Assembly (NCBI GenBank): GCA_045403155.1
Contig: JAXIPB010000146.1
Location: 1 to 64,000 of the forward strand
Source: JAXIPB01 sp045403155
GTDB taxonomy: Bacteria > Actinomycetota > Actinomycetes > Mycobacteriales > Micromonosporaceae
Length of the DNA: 64,000 bases
Reading direction: 5' to 3'
Both the position numbers and the translations under genes were made by a program. Shown piece by piece: positions 25,217 through 34,584 of the stretch (the stretch's first letter is position 1; the number at the start of each line of letters is the position of its first letter). The notes beneath the pieces are model-generated. The model was not told where the DNA came from. It worked only from the letters and a program-made list of their open reading frames with translations, and made no database searches.

Positions 25217-26602
25217 ATGTCGACCGTGGATCTCGCCCGGGTGCAGTTCGCCATGACCTCGATCTACCACTTCCTGTTTGTGCCACTCACGATCGGTCTG
25301 AGCTTCCTGACCGCTTTGCTGCAGACCTCGTGGCACCGCAGCGACCGCCCGGAGTATCTGCGGCTGACCCGGTTCTTCGGCACCCTGTTAGTCATCAACG
25401 TCGCCGTCGGCGTCGTCACCGGGCTGGTGCAGGAGTTCGAGTTCGGCATGAACTGGTCGGACTACTCGCGCTTCGTCGGCGACGTCTTCGGAGCCCCGCT
25501 CGCGATGGAGGGGCTCGCGGCCTTCTTCCTGGAGTCGGTCTTCCTCGGGCTATGGCTCTTCGGCTGGGGTCGCCTGCCGAAGCGAGTGCACCTGGCCACG
25601 ATCTGGGCGGTCGCGATCGGCGGCGCGTTGTCGGCCGCGTTCATCATGGCGGCCAACTCATGGATGCAGCGACCGGTCGGGTACGAGATCAATTCGACCA
25701 ACGGAAGGGCACAACTCACCGACATCTGGGCCGTGCTCACCAACCCGGTGTTTGTCTGGGGCTATCTGCATGTCCTGTTGGCCTCGCTGGTCACCGCCGG
25801 GGCGGTGATGCTCGGTGTCTCCGCATGGCACCTGCGGCGGCGGTCCAATCCAGAGGTCTTTGAGCGCTCGGCCAAGTTGGCCATCATCGTGCTGGTGCCC
25901 GCGTCGTTGCTCGCGCTGTTGGTGGGCAGTCACCTTGGCATTATCGAAACCACGTATCAGCCGATGAAGATCTCCGCGGCCGAGGCGCAGTGGGACACTT
26001 GCCAGCCATGCTCGTTCTCGCTCTTCCAGATCGGCGGCGGCAACAACGACGAGACGCCCTCGCAGGTCATCGAGATCCCGCATCTGCTGTCTGTGCTCGC
26101 GACGGGTACGTGGGACGGCCAAGTGGTCGGGCTCAATGAGCTTCAGTCCCAGTACGAACAGCAGTATGGTTCGGGCTATTACGTCCCCAACGTCTTCATC
26201 CAGTACTGGTCGATGCGGGTGATGGCCTACGGTGGCGCGTTGGTATTTCTGATCGCGCTGGTTGGGGCGTGGCTGCTTTGGCGCAATCGGCTCGCGACAT
26301 CGAGGCGGTTTCTCTGGCTGGCCGTGTGGACGGCCCCGTTGCCCTTCATCATGAACATCGCGGGTTGGATGCTCACCGAGAATGGGCGCCAGCCCTGGAT
26401 AGTGCAGGGTTTGTTGCTGACCAAGGACGCCGCCTCGCCGTCGGTGACCACCACGAGCATCGTCATCAGCCTGATCGTGTTCCTGCTGCTGTACGGAGCG
26501 CTCGCCGTTGTGGATTTCGTGCTCATGACACACTTCGCCCGCAAGGAGCTAGCGCCGGCCGAGGGCCGTGACGAGGACGAAGTTCCGGAAATCACCTATT
26601 AG
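25217..26602 (+). CDS. cydA: Cytochrome bd quinol oxidase subunit I
   Basis: 461 residues. Heme-ligand region MTSIYHFLFVPLTIG, the conserved GWMLTENGRQPWIVQG of the quinol site, and about nine transmembrane helices. It carries hemes b558, b595 and d and reduces O2 with high affinity. ATG 25217 has GGAGGG upstream; the frame upstream to 25121 is not needed. Divergent from ndh over 150 bp. I could not identify a Rex-type or other oxygen/redox operator there. Confidence 0.95.
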   Translation: MSTVDLARVQFAMTSIYHFLFVPLTIGLSFLTALLQTSWHRSDRPEYLRLTRFFGTLLVINVAVGVVTGLVQEFEFGMNWSDYSRFVGDVFGAPLAMEGLAAFFLESVFLGLWLFGWGRLPKRVHLATIWAVAIGGALSAAFIMAANSWMQRPVGYEINSTNGRAQLTDIWAVLTNPVFVWGYLHVLLASLVTAGAVMLGVSAWHLRRRSNPEVFERSAKLAIIVLVPASLLALLVGSHLGIIETTYQPMKISAAEAQWDTCQPCSFSLFQIGGGNNDETPSQVIEIPHLLSVLATGTWDGQVVGLNELQSQYEQQYGSGYYVPNVFIQYWSMRVMAYGGALVFLIALVGAWLLWRNRLATSRRFLWLAVWTAPLPFIMNIAGWMLTENGRQPWIVQGLLLTKDAASPSVTTTSIVISLIVFLLLYGALAVVDFVLMTHFARKELAPAEGRDEDEVPEITY

Positions 26603-26610
26603 GACGTTGG

Positions 26611-27612
26611 ATGGCTACGTTCTGGTTCGTCGTAATAGCTCTCCTGTGGACCGGCTTCATGATCCTGGAGGGTTTCGACTTTGGCGTCGGCATTCTGCAT
26701 GGCGCGGTCGGCCGAGACGAGACCGGCCGTCGTGCCGCCATCGCCACCATCGGACCGGTGTGGGATGGCAACGAGGTGTGGCTGATCGTCGCGGGCGCGG
26801 GAATGTTCGCCGCCTTCCCCGGGTGGTACGCCACCATGTTCTCCGGTCTCTACCTTGGCCTGGTGCTGCTGCTGGTGGCGCTCATCCTGCGCGGCGTGAC
26901 GTTCGAGTTCCGGAACAGGCGGCCCAGTGCCCGGTGGCGCCGAGGCTGGGACCTCGCGCTAATGTCCGGCAGCATCGTGATCCCGCTGCTCGTCGGGCTT
27001 GCTCTGGCGGATCTGCTGTACGGCCTGCCGATCGACTCGGACCAGGAGTTCGTCGGCGGTTTCGCGGACCTGTTCAACGGCTACTCGATTCTGGGCGGCA
27101 TCACCTTCGTTCTGGTCTGCCTCCTGCACGGGGCGGCCTTTCTGATGCTGAAGACCACCAACGACCTACGGGACCGAGCGCGGTGGATCGCGCGTCGGCT
27201 CGGACCGGTGACCGTGATCGCCGTCGTCGCGTTCATCATCTGGACCCACGTCCTGGCCGAGAAGACCTTCTTGCTCTGGCTCTTCGAAGTCGCGGCCGTG
27301 GTGGCGGTGGTCGCGGCTGCGTGGCTCGTCATGGCTCAGCGGGACGGTTGGGCCTTCACCGCGACCGCGATAACGATGGGAACGGTCGTGCTCTCCATCT
27401 TCGCCGGCCTGTACCCCCGGGTCATGGTCTCGACTCTCGGCGACGCGAATGACCTGACCATCTCCAACACGGCCTCCGCGCCGTACGCCCTCAAGGTGTT
27501 GACGGTCGTCACGGTCGTCCTGTTCCCGATCGTTCTGATCTACCAGGGCTGGACCTACCATGTGTTCCGGCGGCGCGTCTCTCGTGCGGACGCGGGGAGC
27601 CATCATAGCTAG
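26611..27612 (+). CDS. cydB: Cytochrome bd quinol oxidase subunit II
   Basis: 333 residues with about eight transmembrane helices. It begins FWFVVIALLWTGFMILEGFD, the diagnostic CydB start with LEGFDFGVG, and contains GPVWDGNEVWLI. Partner of CydA, only 8 nt downstream. No cydCD genes follow; the next gene is an arylsulfatase, so maturation factors must be encoded elsewhere. Confidence 0.95.
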   Translation: MATFWFVVIALLWTGFMILEGFDFGVGILHGAVGRDETGRRAAIATIGPVWDGNEVWLIVAGAGMFAAFPGWYATMFSGLYLGLVLLLVALILRGVTFEFRNRRPSARWRRGWDLALMSGSIVIPLLVGLALADLLYGLPIDSDQEFVGGFADLFNGYSILGGITFVLVCLLHGAAFLMLKTTNDLRDRARWIARRLGPVTVIAVVAFIIWTHVLAEKTFLLWLFEVAAVVAVVAAAWLVMAQRDGWAFTATAITMGTVVLSIFAGLYPRVMVSTLGDANDLTISNTASAPYALKVLTVVTVVLFPIVLIYQGWTYHVFRRRVSRADAGSHHS

Positions 27613-27696
27613 CCGTCGCGGTTATCGATATGGAAGTCATCGTGCGAGCGGGCGCGTAGCCTGCGCTCAGAGACATGACGCGTGCGGGGGTGCGAG

Positions 27697-30066
27697 ATGG
27701 TTGAGTCTGACGGTGTCCGGCGCGAGGTTCTGCCCGTGCCGGATCAGCCCTACGTCGGTGTGGTTTCCTTCGACGCGAAGGACCCCGACGCGACGTTCCC
27801 GCCAATCGAGCCGTTGCGGCCACCGGCGGGCGCGCCCAATGTGCTCATCGTGTTGATCGATGACGTCGGATTCGGCGCATCGAGCACCTTCGGCGGCCCG
27901 GTGAGTATGCCGGTGGCCGAGCGACTGGCCACCGGGGGACTCAAGTTCAACCGTTTCCACACAACGGCGTTGTGTTCGCCGACCCGCTCCGCCCTGCTGA
28001 CCGGGCGCAACCACCATACGGTCGGCATGGGCGGCATCACCGAGATCGCCACCTCGGCGCCCGGAAACAACTCAATCTGGCCCAACACGGCCGCGCCGCT
28101 GGCCCGGACGCTTCAACTGAACGGTTACTCGACGGCGCAGTTCGGCAAATGCCACGAGGTGCCGGTCTGGGAGACCAGCCCGATGGGGCCGTTTCGCCAA
28201 TGGCCCACCGGTACCGGGTTCGAGTACTTCTACGGGTTCGTCGGCGGTGAGGCGCACCAGTTCTACCCGGCGCTCTACGAAGGCACCAACCCGGTCGAGC
28301 CGCCAAAGACACCGGAGGAGGGCTATCACCTCACCGAGGACCTGGCCGACCGGGCGATCCGCTGGGTGCACCAGCAGAAGGCGCTCATGCCTGACAAGCC
28401 TTTCTTCTTGTACTTCGCGCCGGGAGCCACCCACGCGCCCCACCACGTGCCGAAGGAGTGGGCGGATCGCTATCGGGGGAGGTTCGACGACGGCTGGGAC
28501 GCGTTGCGGGAGCGCATCATTGCCCGGCAGAAGACGCTTGGCGTGATCCCGGAGCGCGCCGAGTTGACCCGGCGCCACGACGAGATTCCATCCTGGGACG
28601 AGATGCCGGAGGATTTGAAGCCGGTGCTGCGCCGGCAGATGGAGGTCTACGCCGGCTTCCTTGAGCACACCGATCACCACGTCGGCCGAGTCATCGACGC
28701 GCTCGCCGACTTAGGTGTCCTCGACGACACCCTCATCTTCTACGTCATCGGCGACAACGGCGCCTCGGCCGAGGGAACGCTCAATGGCACCTACAACGAG
28801 ATGATCAACTTCAACGGGGCGGCGGCGCTGGAGACCCCCGAGTTCCTGCTCTCGCATCTGGACGACTTCGGCGGCCCGGACTCGTACAACCACTACGCGG
28901 TCGGTTGGGCGCATGCGCTGGACACGCCGTACCAGTGGACCAAGCAGGTTGCCTCGCACTTTGGCGGCACCCGCAACGGAACCATCGTGCACTGGCCGGC
29001 CGGCATTCGGGCCAAGGATGAGATCCGCACCCAGTTCGCTCATGTCATCGACATCGCGCCCACCGTGCTCGAGGTCGCCGGCATTCCGGCGCCCACCTTC
29101 GTGAACGGTGTGCAGCAGACGCCCCTGCCCGGGATGAGCATGGCCTACACGTTCGACGACGCGGACGCCCCCGAACGCCACGAGACGCAGTACTTCGAGA
29201 TGTTCGGCAATCGCGGCATCTACCACAAGGGATGGACCGCGGTAACCAAGCACAAGACGCCGTGGATCATCGTCGGCGGCGAGCAGATCTCGTTCGACGA
29301 CGACGTTTGGGAGCTCTATGACACCGGCAAGGACTGGAGCCAGGCGCGCGACGTCGCCGCCGAGATGCCGGACAAGCTGCACGAGCTGCAGCGGCTGTGG
29401 CTCATCGAGGCCGCGCGGTACGGCGTGCTGCCCCTGGACGACCGTACGGCGGAGCGCTTTAATCCCGACACCGCGGGGCGACCGGCGCTGATCCGGGGAG
29501 ACCGTCAGGTGCTTTTCGGCGGCATGAGTCGGCTGTCCGAGAACAGCACGGTCAATATCAAGAACAAGTCCCACGCGGTCACGGCCGAGGTGGTGGTCAA
29601 CGGCGGGCCGGCGCAGGGCGTCATCGTGGCACAGGGCGGCAGCATCGGTGGATGGAGCCTGTACGCGAAGGAGGGAAGGGCCCGGTACTGCTACAACCTC
29701 CTCGGGATCAAGCGGTTCTATGTGGACAGCGATCAGGTCATACCCTCGGGCAAACATCAGGTCCGGATGGAATTCGACTACGACGGCGGCGGACTCGGCA
29801 AGGGCGGCACCGTGTCGCTCTTCCTGGACGGTCAGAAGACCGGAGAGGGACACATCGACGCCACCGCGGCGATTGTCTTCTCCGCCGATGACACCTGCGA
29901 CGTGGGCATGGAGGGAGGAGCGCTCGTCGCGGACGACTACCCGCGGCCCAACGCCTTTACCGGCGAGGTGAACTGGGTGGAGATCGCCCTCGGCGACGCG
30001 GCTCAAGACGCCGACCACCTCCTCACACCCGAGGAACGCCTACGCGTGGCCATGGCACGGCAGTAG
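27697..30066 (+). CDS. Arylsulfatase (formylglycine-type) with C-terminal extension
   Basis: 789 residues. The sulfatase N-terminal metal site LIVLIDDVGFG (Asp55, Asp56) and the modification motif CSPTR (Cys93 converted to formylglycine) are intact, as is VIGDNGASAEG. It hydrolyses sulfate esters with Ca2+. No signal peptide is evident, as in other cytosolic type I enzymes of this length. Residues about 620-780 look like a beta-sandwich (GGSIGGWSLYAKEGRARYCY). Start ATG 27697 rather than GTG 27682. No formylglycine-generating enzyme is encoded in the window. Confidence 0.93.
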   Translation: MVESDGVRREVLPVPDQPYVGVVSFDAKDPDATFPPIEPLRPPAGAPNVLIVLIDDVGFGASSTFGGPVSMPVAERLATGGLKFNRFHTTALCSPTRSALLTGRNHHTVGMGGITEIATSAPGNNSIWPNTAAPLARTLQLNGYSTAQFGKCHEVPVWETSPMGPFRQWPTGTGFEYFYGFVGGEAHQFYPALYEGTNPVEPPKTPEEGYHLTEDLADRAIRWVHQQKALMPDKPFFLYFAPGATHAPHHVPKEWADRYRGRFDDGWDALRERIIARQKTLGVIPERAELTRRHDEIPSWDEMPEDLKPVLRRQMEVYAGFLEHTDHHVGRVIDALADLGVLDDTLIFYVIGDNGASAEGTLNGTYNEMINFNGAAALETPEFLLSHLDDFGGPDSYNHYAVGWAHALDTPYQWTKQVASHFGGTRNGTIVHWPAGIRAKDEIRTQFAHVIDIAPTVLEVAGIPAPTFVNGVQQTPLPGMSMAYTFDDADAPERHETQYFEMFGNRGIYHKGWTAVTKHKTPWIIVGGEQISFDDDVWELYDTGKDWSQARDVAAEMPDKLHELQRLWLIEAARYGVLPLDDRTAERFNPDTAGRPALIRGDRQVLFGGMSRLSENSTVNIKNKSHAVTAEVVVNGGPAQGVIVAQGGSIGGWSLYAKEGRARYCYNLLGIKRFYVDSDQVIPSGKHQVRMEFDYDGGGLGKGGTVSLFLDGQKTGEGHIDATAAIVFSADDTCDVGMEGGALVADDYPRPNAFTGEVNWVEIALGDAAQDADHLLTPEERLRVAMARQ

Positions 30067-30068
30067 TT

Positions 30069-30139
30069 CAAGATCTCCATGATCATGACCTGGCGGCCTC
30101 CAAACGGCGTCGATCATGACCTCCAAATCATGATCGGCG
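30069..30139 (-). repeat. GATCATGA composite element, copy 5 (reverse orientation)
   Basis: Here the short module comes first, as CAAGATCTCCATGATCATGA (30069-30088), then an 18-nt spacer and the palindrome CGTCGATCATGA...TCATGATCGGCG (30108-30139). Orientation is opposite to copies 1-4. It begins 2 nt after the arylsulfatase stop and ends 16 nt before the GH15 start. Confidence 0.88.
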
Positions 30140-30155
30140 GGGACTAACGGCGGCC

Positions 30156-32084
30156 GTGGCGCCGGCGACCCAGACGGCGCATGCTAACGAAGTGACCAGT
30201 CGCGGCCGGAGTCCCTACCCGCCCATCGCCGACTACGCGTTTCTCTCCGACTGCGAGACAACCTGCCTGGTCGCGGCGAGCGGCGCGGTGGAGTGGATGT
30301 GCCTTCCCAGGCCAGACTCACCGAGCGTGTTCGCCGCCATGCTCGATCGCGGAGCCGGCAGCTTCCGTCTCGGCCCGTACGGCGTCCGCGTTCCGGCGGC
30401 CCGCCGGTATCTGCCCGGCAGCCTCATGCTCGAGACCACCTGGCAAACCCGAACCGGCTGGATGATCGTTCGCGACGCGCTCATCATGGGTCCGTGGCAT
30501 AACGTCGCGAGGCGTTCCAAGTCGCACCGACGCTCGCCGACCGACTACGACGCCGAACACTGCCTGCTCCGTACCGTGAAATGTGTGAGCGGCTCGGTCG
30601 ACCTCTCGATGACCTGCGATCCGGTTTTCGGCTACGGCGCGCGCGATGCTGCCTGGACCTACGACGGCGACGCGTACGCCGCGGCGGTCGCACACGACGA
30701 CGTCGGCAACGCGACGCTGCGTCTGGCGACGAACCTGCGAATCGGTCTCGAGGGCCGCACGGCTCAAGCCCGGACCCGTCTCAAGGAGGGCGACAACGCG
30801 TTCGTCGCGCTGGCCTGGTCACAGCTGGCGCCGCCGGCGGAGTGGGCGGACGCGGAGGAGCGGATGTGGCGGACGTCGGAGTACTGGCGGCAATGGATTA
30901 CCCAGGGAGTCTTTCCTGACCACCCTTGGCGCAAATACCTCCAACGCAGCGCGCTCGCGCTCAAGGGTCTGACCTACGCCCCGACGGGCGCCCTCCTCGC
31001 GGCGGCGACGACGTCCCTCCCGGAGACGCCGGGCGGGGAGCGCAATTGGGATTACCGCTACGCGTGGATCCGCGATTCGACGTTCGCGCTCTGGGGTCTC
31101 TACACATTGGGCCTCGACCGGGAGGCCAACGACTTCTTCTACTTCATCGCCGATGCCTGCCGCGGCGACCGGAATCTGCAGATCATGTACGGCGTGGGCG
31201 GGGAGCACGACCTGGAGGAGCGGGTCCTCGCCGACCTCCACGGCTATGACGGGGCCCGGCCGGTTCGGGTCGGCAATGCCGCGTACCAGCAGCAGCAGCA
31301 CGACGTGTGGGGGGCGGTGCTGGACTCGGTGTACCTGCACACAAAGTCCCGCGAACAGCTTCCCGAAACTCTGTGGCCGATTCTCAAGCGGCAGGTCGAA
31401 CAGGCGATCAAGAACTGGCGGGAGCCGGACCGTGGCGTCTGGGAGGTGCGGGGCGAGCCGCAGCATTTCGTCTCGTCAAAGCTGATGTGCTGGGTCGCAC
31501 TGGACCGGGGGGCGCGGCTCGCCCGGCTGTACGACGAGACCGAGTACGCAGAGCAGTGGCAACTTGTCGCCGATGAGATCCACGCCGACATCTGCGAGAA
31601 CGGCGTCGATGAGCGCGGCGTCTTCGTCCAACGATATGGCGATACCGCGCTGGACGCCTCGCTGCTTCTGGTGCCACTGCTGCGATTCCTGCCGCCCGAC
31701 GACCCGCGCGTGCGCGCGACTGTCCTGGCGATCGCCGACGAGTTGACCGAGGACGGGCTAGTGTTGCGCTACCGCGTCGAAGAGACCGACGACGGGCTGA
31801 GCGGCGAGGAGGGCACGTTTACGATCTGCTCGTTCTGGCTGGCGTCAGCGCTGGTCGAAATCGGCGAATTGGAGCGAGCGCACCAGTTGTGCGAGAAGCT
31901 GCTGTCGTACGCGAGCCCGCTCGAACTCTATGCCGAGGAGATTGACCCGCGTTCCGGTCGCCACCTCGGCAACTTTCCGCAGGCATTCACCCACCTCGCC
32001 CTCATCAACGCCGTCATGCACGTGATCCGGGCGGAGGAGGAGACCGAGACGCGCGGATTCCTGCCTGCGCATCTCACCGGCTGA
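30156..32084 (+). CDS. Glycoside hydrolase family 15 (glucoamylase/trehalase type)
   Basis: 642 residues, cytosolic, no signal peptide. N-terminal beta-sandwich domain (YPPIADYAFLSDCETTCLVA) and an (alpha/alpha)6 catalytic barrel with NWDYRYAWIRDSTFALWGLY and GLSGEEGTFTICSFWLASAL; the latter is the conserved acidic block of GH15. It releases glucose from alpha-glucans, or splits trehalose as mycobacterial GH15 trehalases do; the sequence does not decide. GTG at 30156 was chosen; an in-frame GTG at 30192 is possible. With two debranching paralogs it points to active glucan turnover. Confidence 0.9.
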   Translation: MAPATQTAHANEVTSRGRSPYPPIADYAFLSDCETTCLVAASGAVEWMCLPRPDSPSVFAAMLDRGAGSFRLGPYGVRVPAARRYLPGSLMLETTWQTRTGWMIVRDALIMGPWHNVARRSKSHRRSPTDYDAEHCLLRTVKCVSGSVDLSMTCDPVFGYGARDAAWTYDGDAYAAAVAHDDVGNATLRLATNLRIGLEGRTAQARTRLKEGDNAFVALAWSQLAPPAEWADAEERMWRTSEYWRQWITQGVFPDHPWRKYLQRSALALKGLTYAPTGALLAAATTSLPETPGGERNWDYRYAWIRDSTFALWGLYTLGLDREANDFFYFIADACRGDRNLQIMYGVGGEHDLEERVLADLHGYDGARPVRVGNAAYQQQQHDVWGAVLDSVYLHTKSREQLPETLWPILKRQVEQAIKNWREPDRGVWEVRGEPQHFVSSKLMCWVALDRGARLARLYDETEYAEQWQLVADEIHADICENGVDERGVFVQRYGDTALDASLLLVPLLRFLPPDDPRVRATVLAIADELTEDGLVLRYRVEETDDGLSGEEGTFTICSFWLASALVEIGELERAHQLCEKLLSYASPLELYAEEIDPRSGRHLGNFPQAFTHLALINAVMHVIRAEEETETRGFLPAHLTG

Positions 32085-32089
32085 GACCT

Positions 32090-32764
32090 TCAGTTCAATA
32101 TGTTGACGGCCCGGGCGATAACGAGCCCGACCACGACGAACGAGATCATTCCCTGCAGGGCCATGGTGAGCTTTGCCCAGATGGCGAGCGGCATCGCGTC
32201 GGTCGGGCTGAATGCCAGACCGTTGGTCACGCCGATGTAGAGGTAGTCGACAAAGACCGGGCGCCAATCCGGCGGGCCGGTGCCGGCGTTCATCTGTTGC
32301 GGAAAGGCGAAGTCGCCGTACGGTCGCAGTCCGCGCACACGGGCCGCAGGCCCGCCGGCGTCGAGTTCCCAATACAACAGTCCGAAAAGAATGCTGTTGT
32401 TGATCCACACCAGGGCACCGGTCGCGAGCAGGACGGACGGCGAATTTGTTTCCGGACCGCCATGGATGAGGTCGTTGGTGAGGCGAATCGTCATCCAACC
32501 GCCGCCGACGATGAGGCAGACGGTGAGCCCGATCGCGAGAGCGCGGGCCACGATCACCCGGTCGCCCGTGCGGCTCGGATCGACGAAGGCGAAAGCGATC
32601 AGGAAGATCCCGCCGATCGTCGGGAGCAACCACGCCGGTCCGAGGGTCAAGTGTTGCGGCAGCAGGAGTGGCAGGGTGATAAGAACCAGGATTGCCAGGG
32701 CCGGCGGCCACCGCCGCTCCCGCCGCCCAGCCGGCGCCGTGCTCGTCGTCGGCGTTGTGGACAT
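32090..32764 (-). CDS. DUF1345-like membrane protein
   Basis: 224 residues, about five or six transmembrane helices. The motif FVDYLYIGVTNGLAFSPTD near the C-terminus resembles the conserved loop of DUF1345 and related actinobacterial membrane proteins. No catalytic residues stand out. It is the last gene of a four-gene minus-strand set with DUF2254, RDD and a conserved hypothetical protein, starting 17 nt after the DUF2254 stop. Its stop lies 5 nt from that of the convergent GH15 gene. Confidence 0.7.
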   Translation of the reverse strand: MSTTPTTSTAPAGRRERRWPPALAILVLITLPLLLPQHLTLGPAWLLPTIGGIFLIAFAFVDPSRTGDRVIVARALAIGLTVCLIVGGGWMTIRLTNDLIHGGPETNSPSVLLATGALVWINNSILFGLLYWELDAGGPAARVRGLRPYGDFAFPQQMNAGTGPPDWRPVFVDYLYIGVTNGLAFSPTDAMPLAIWAKLTMALQGMISFVVVGLVIARAVNILN

Positions 32765-32781
32765 TGCTCCTCCTGCCCGGT

Positions 32782-34131
32782 CTAGCTGGCGGCATTGTGT
32801 GGGCCGCCGATCCCCTGCCGATCACCACGTCGGGCCAATGCCTGGTCCTCCACGGTGAAGCGCGCAGAGATGCCGTGATCGAGGCGGGACAGCTCGGCTT
32901 CCACTGGGGGGCGGGACGACGCGCTGACGATGTCCAGCAGCGGCTCCAACATCGCCGTGAGGCGCCGGCAGATCTGCATTGACGCGCCGCCATACTCCCG
33001 GATCTCGGTGACGGCGAGCTTGAGGTAGTCCTCGAAGGTTCTCGCCGGGACGACGACGCGGACGTTGTCCGCCTCGTCGGTGAGCACGATGTGGTCGTTG
33101 GCATCGAGAAACGGAGCAAGGCCACGCATAAGGGCCTCGATATAGTTGATCATCTGGACGCCGGTGGTCGGGTCGTTGACCGCCGGCGACAGGGCCCGAA
33201 TCGCGATATCGACCATGATGCGGAGGGCGAACGCGGGGTCGTCCTCAATGGAGCGTTCGGTGCCCAGCGCGATCATCCCGACGAGGTTGCCGGCGTCCGG
33301 ACTTCGATCGGTCGCATACACGTTCATGACGGGAGAAGCCTCTTGCACAAAATCGCCCACCGAACATCTGAGACCAACCACACAGTCGTACTTGGTCGAG
33401 ACGTCGACGAGACCGCGCACGTTGATGGCGAGAACCGCTCCCCTCTCCCGCATGCCGACGACCATGGTTGGAGTCTGTCCATGCATCGGATTGGCGGCTG
33501 TGCTGTCACGCGTCCTCGACCTCGCCGCCGCCGTCTGCGCCTCCCGGAGCCCCCAGCGTCCGACCATCGCGGCGACGCCAACGGGGCGGAGGTTGTGCGC
33601 GAACCGGTCCAGGTAGAGCAGGAGCAGGACCAGGCTGCCGCCGAAACCGATACCGGCGAGAGTTATGCCTAGATTGGGCACGGTGTCGCTGGTCACCCGA
33701 CGGAGCAGGTAGAACGCAAACGTGACCGTGCCGAGAAACGTCGCGAGGACGAGCTTCTGCAAGCGGTCCCGGTACCACAGACGCATGAAACGCGGCGACA
33801 GGGTTCCGGTCGCCATTTGAACGACAAGCACGCTGATGGTCACGACGAATCCGAACAGCCCCACCATTGCCCCGACGATTGCGGTCAACGCCCCGCTGGC
33901 AGTCTCGGCGGAGTATCGCCAGGCCGGGGGGACGGAAACTACCGTTTCGAGCTTGACGTCCGCGGCGGCGAGCAGGCCGCCAAGCACCCCGCCGAGCAGC
34001 GGTACGAACCAGAGGCTGCCCTTGAGCCGCTGGCGGAGTCGAAACCTGCGTGCCCAGGCGAGCGCGGGCACACGGGCCAACGTCAGGTTGTGGTCCTTCT
34101 CATTGGCCCCCGCGAGTCGCGTCGCGGACAC
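32782..34131 (-). CDS. DUF2254 family membrane protein
   Basis: 449 residues. Four transmembrane helices in the first 190 residues (LWFVPLLGGVLGGLLAAADV, then GALTAIVGAMVGLFGFVVTI) precede a soluble C-terminal domain with IRALSPAVNDPTTGVQMINY, the hallmark of DUF2254. Function is unknown; a channel- or sensor-like role is guessed from the layout. The GTG start abuts the RDD gene stop, so translation is probably coupled. Confidence 0.88.
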   Translation of the reverse strand: MSATRLAGANEKDHNLTLARVPALAWARRFRLRQRLKGSLWFVPLLGGVLGGLLAAADVKLETVVSVPPAWRYSAETASGALTAIVGAMVGLFGFVVTISVLVVQMATGTLSPRFMRLWYRDRLQKLVLATFLGTVTFAFYLLRRVTSDTVPNLGITLAGIGFGGSLVLLLLYLDRFAHNLRPVGVAAMVGRWGLREAQTAAARSRTRDSTAANPMHGQTPTMVVGMRERGAVLAINVRGLVDVSTKYDCVVGLRCSVGDFVQEASPVMNVYATDRSPDAGNLVGMIALGTERSIEDDPAFALRIMVDIAIRALSPAVNDPTTGVQMINYIEALMRGLAPFLDANDHIVLTDEADNVRVVVPARTFEDYLKLAVTEIREYGGASMQICRRLTAMLEPLLDIVSASSRPPVEAELSRLDHGISARFTVEDQALARRGDRQGIGGPHNAAS

Positions 34132-34581
34132 CTAGGACCGGCCAATGTAGCGAACAACGGTACGGAACACCCGATCGTGCCAGGCGCGGCGGCGCTCATC
34201 CCACAGCACGCCGAGCAGGCCAACTATCCACAGTGGAACTAGTAGTAGGCCCACTGCGGCCCGGGCGAACGCCTGGGCGAACGCGACGTCGCCGCCGTCC
34301 CGATGTCGGACCACGATGCCGAATAGAAGATCACCCACCGTCTGACCGGTCAGCCACCAGCAGGCCGTGAAGTAGGAGACCGGCAGCAGGGCGGACGCGA
34401 CCGCGGAGCCCGTGGTGAGCCAACCGGGAACCTCGCGATTCACTACCTGCTCCCAGGCGACCGTGGGCAATGTGCTGATGGCGAGCGCCGTGATGGTCAG
34501 CAGCGCGACGTCGATCGTCAGCGCGGCGAGTCGCGAGACCAGCCCGGCGTACGCATTATGCGGCACCGGTTGCGGCGGCAA
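34132..34581 (-). CDS. RDD-family membrane protein
   Basis: 149 residues with the RDD signature: LVSRLAALTIDVALLTITAL near the start (Arg and Asp) and WLTGQTVGDLLFGIVVRHRD in the middle, ending DERRRAWHDRVFRTVVR. About three or four transmembrane helices. RDD proteins are small membrane proteins of poorly known function, some linked to ion exchange. The frame opens with TTG at 34581; GTG at 34566 is an alternative start. No strong ribosome site marks either. Confidence 0.85.
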   Translation of the reverse strand: MPPQPVPHNAYAGLVSRLAALTIDVALLTITALAISTLPTVAWEQVVNREVPGWLTTGSAVASALLPVSYFTACWWLTGQTVGDLLFGIVVRHRDGGDVAFAQAFARAAVGLLLVPLWIVGLLGVLWDERRRAWHDRVFRTVVRYIGRS

Positions 34582-34584
34582 GGG

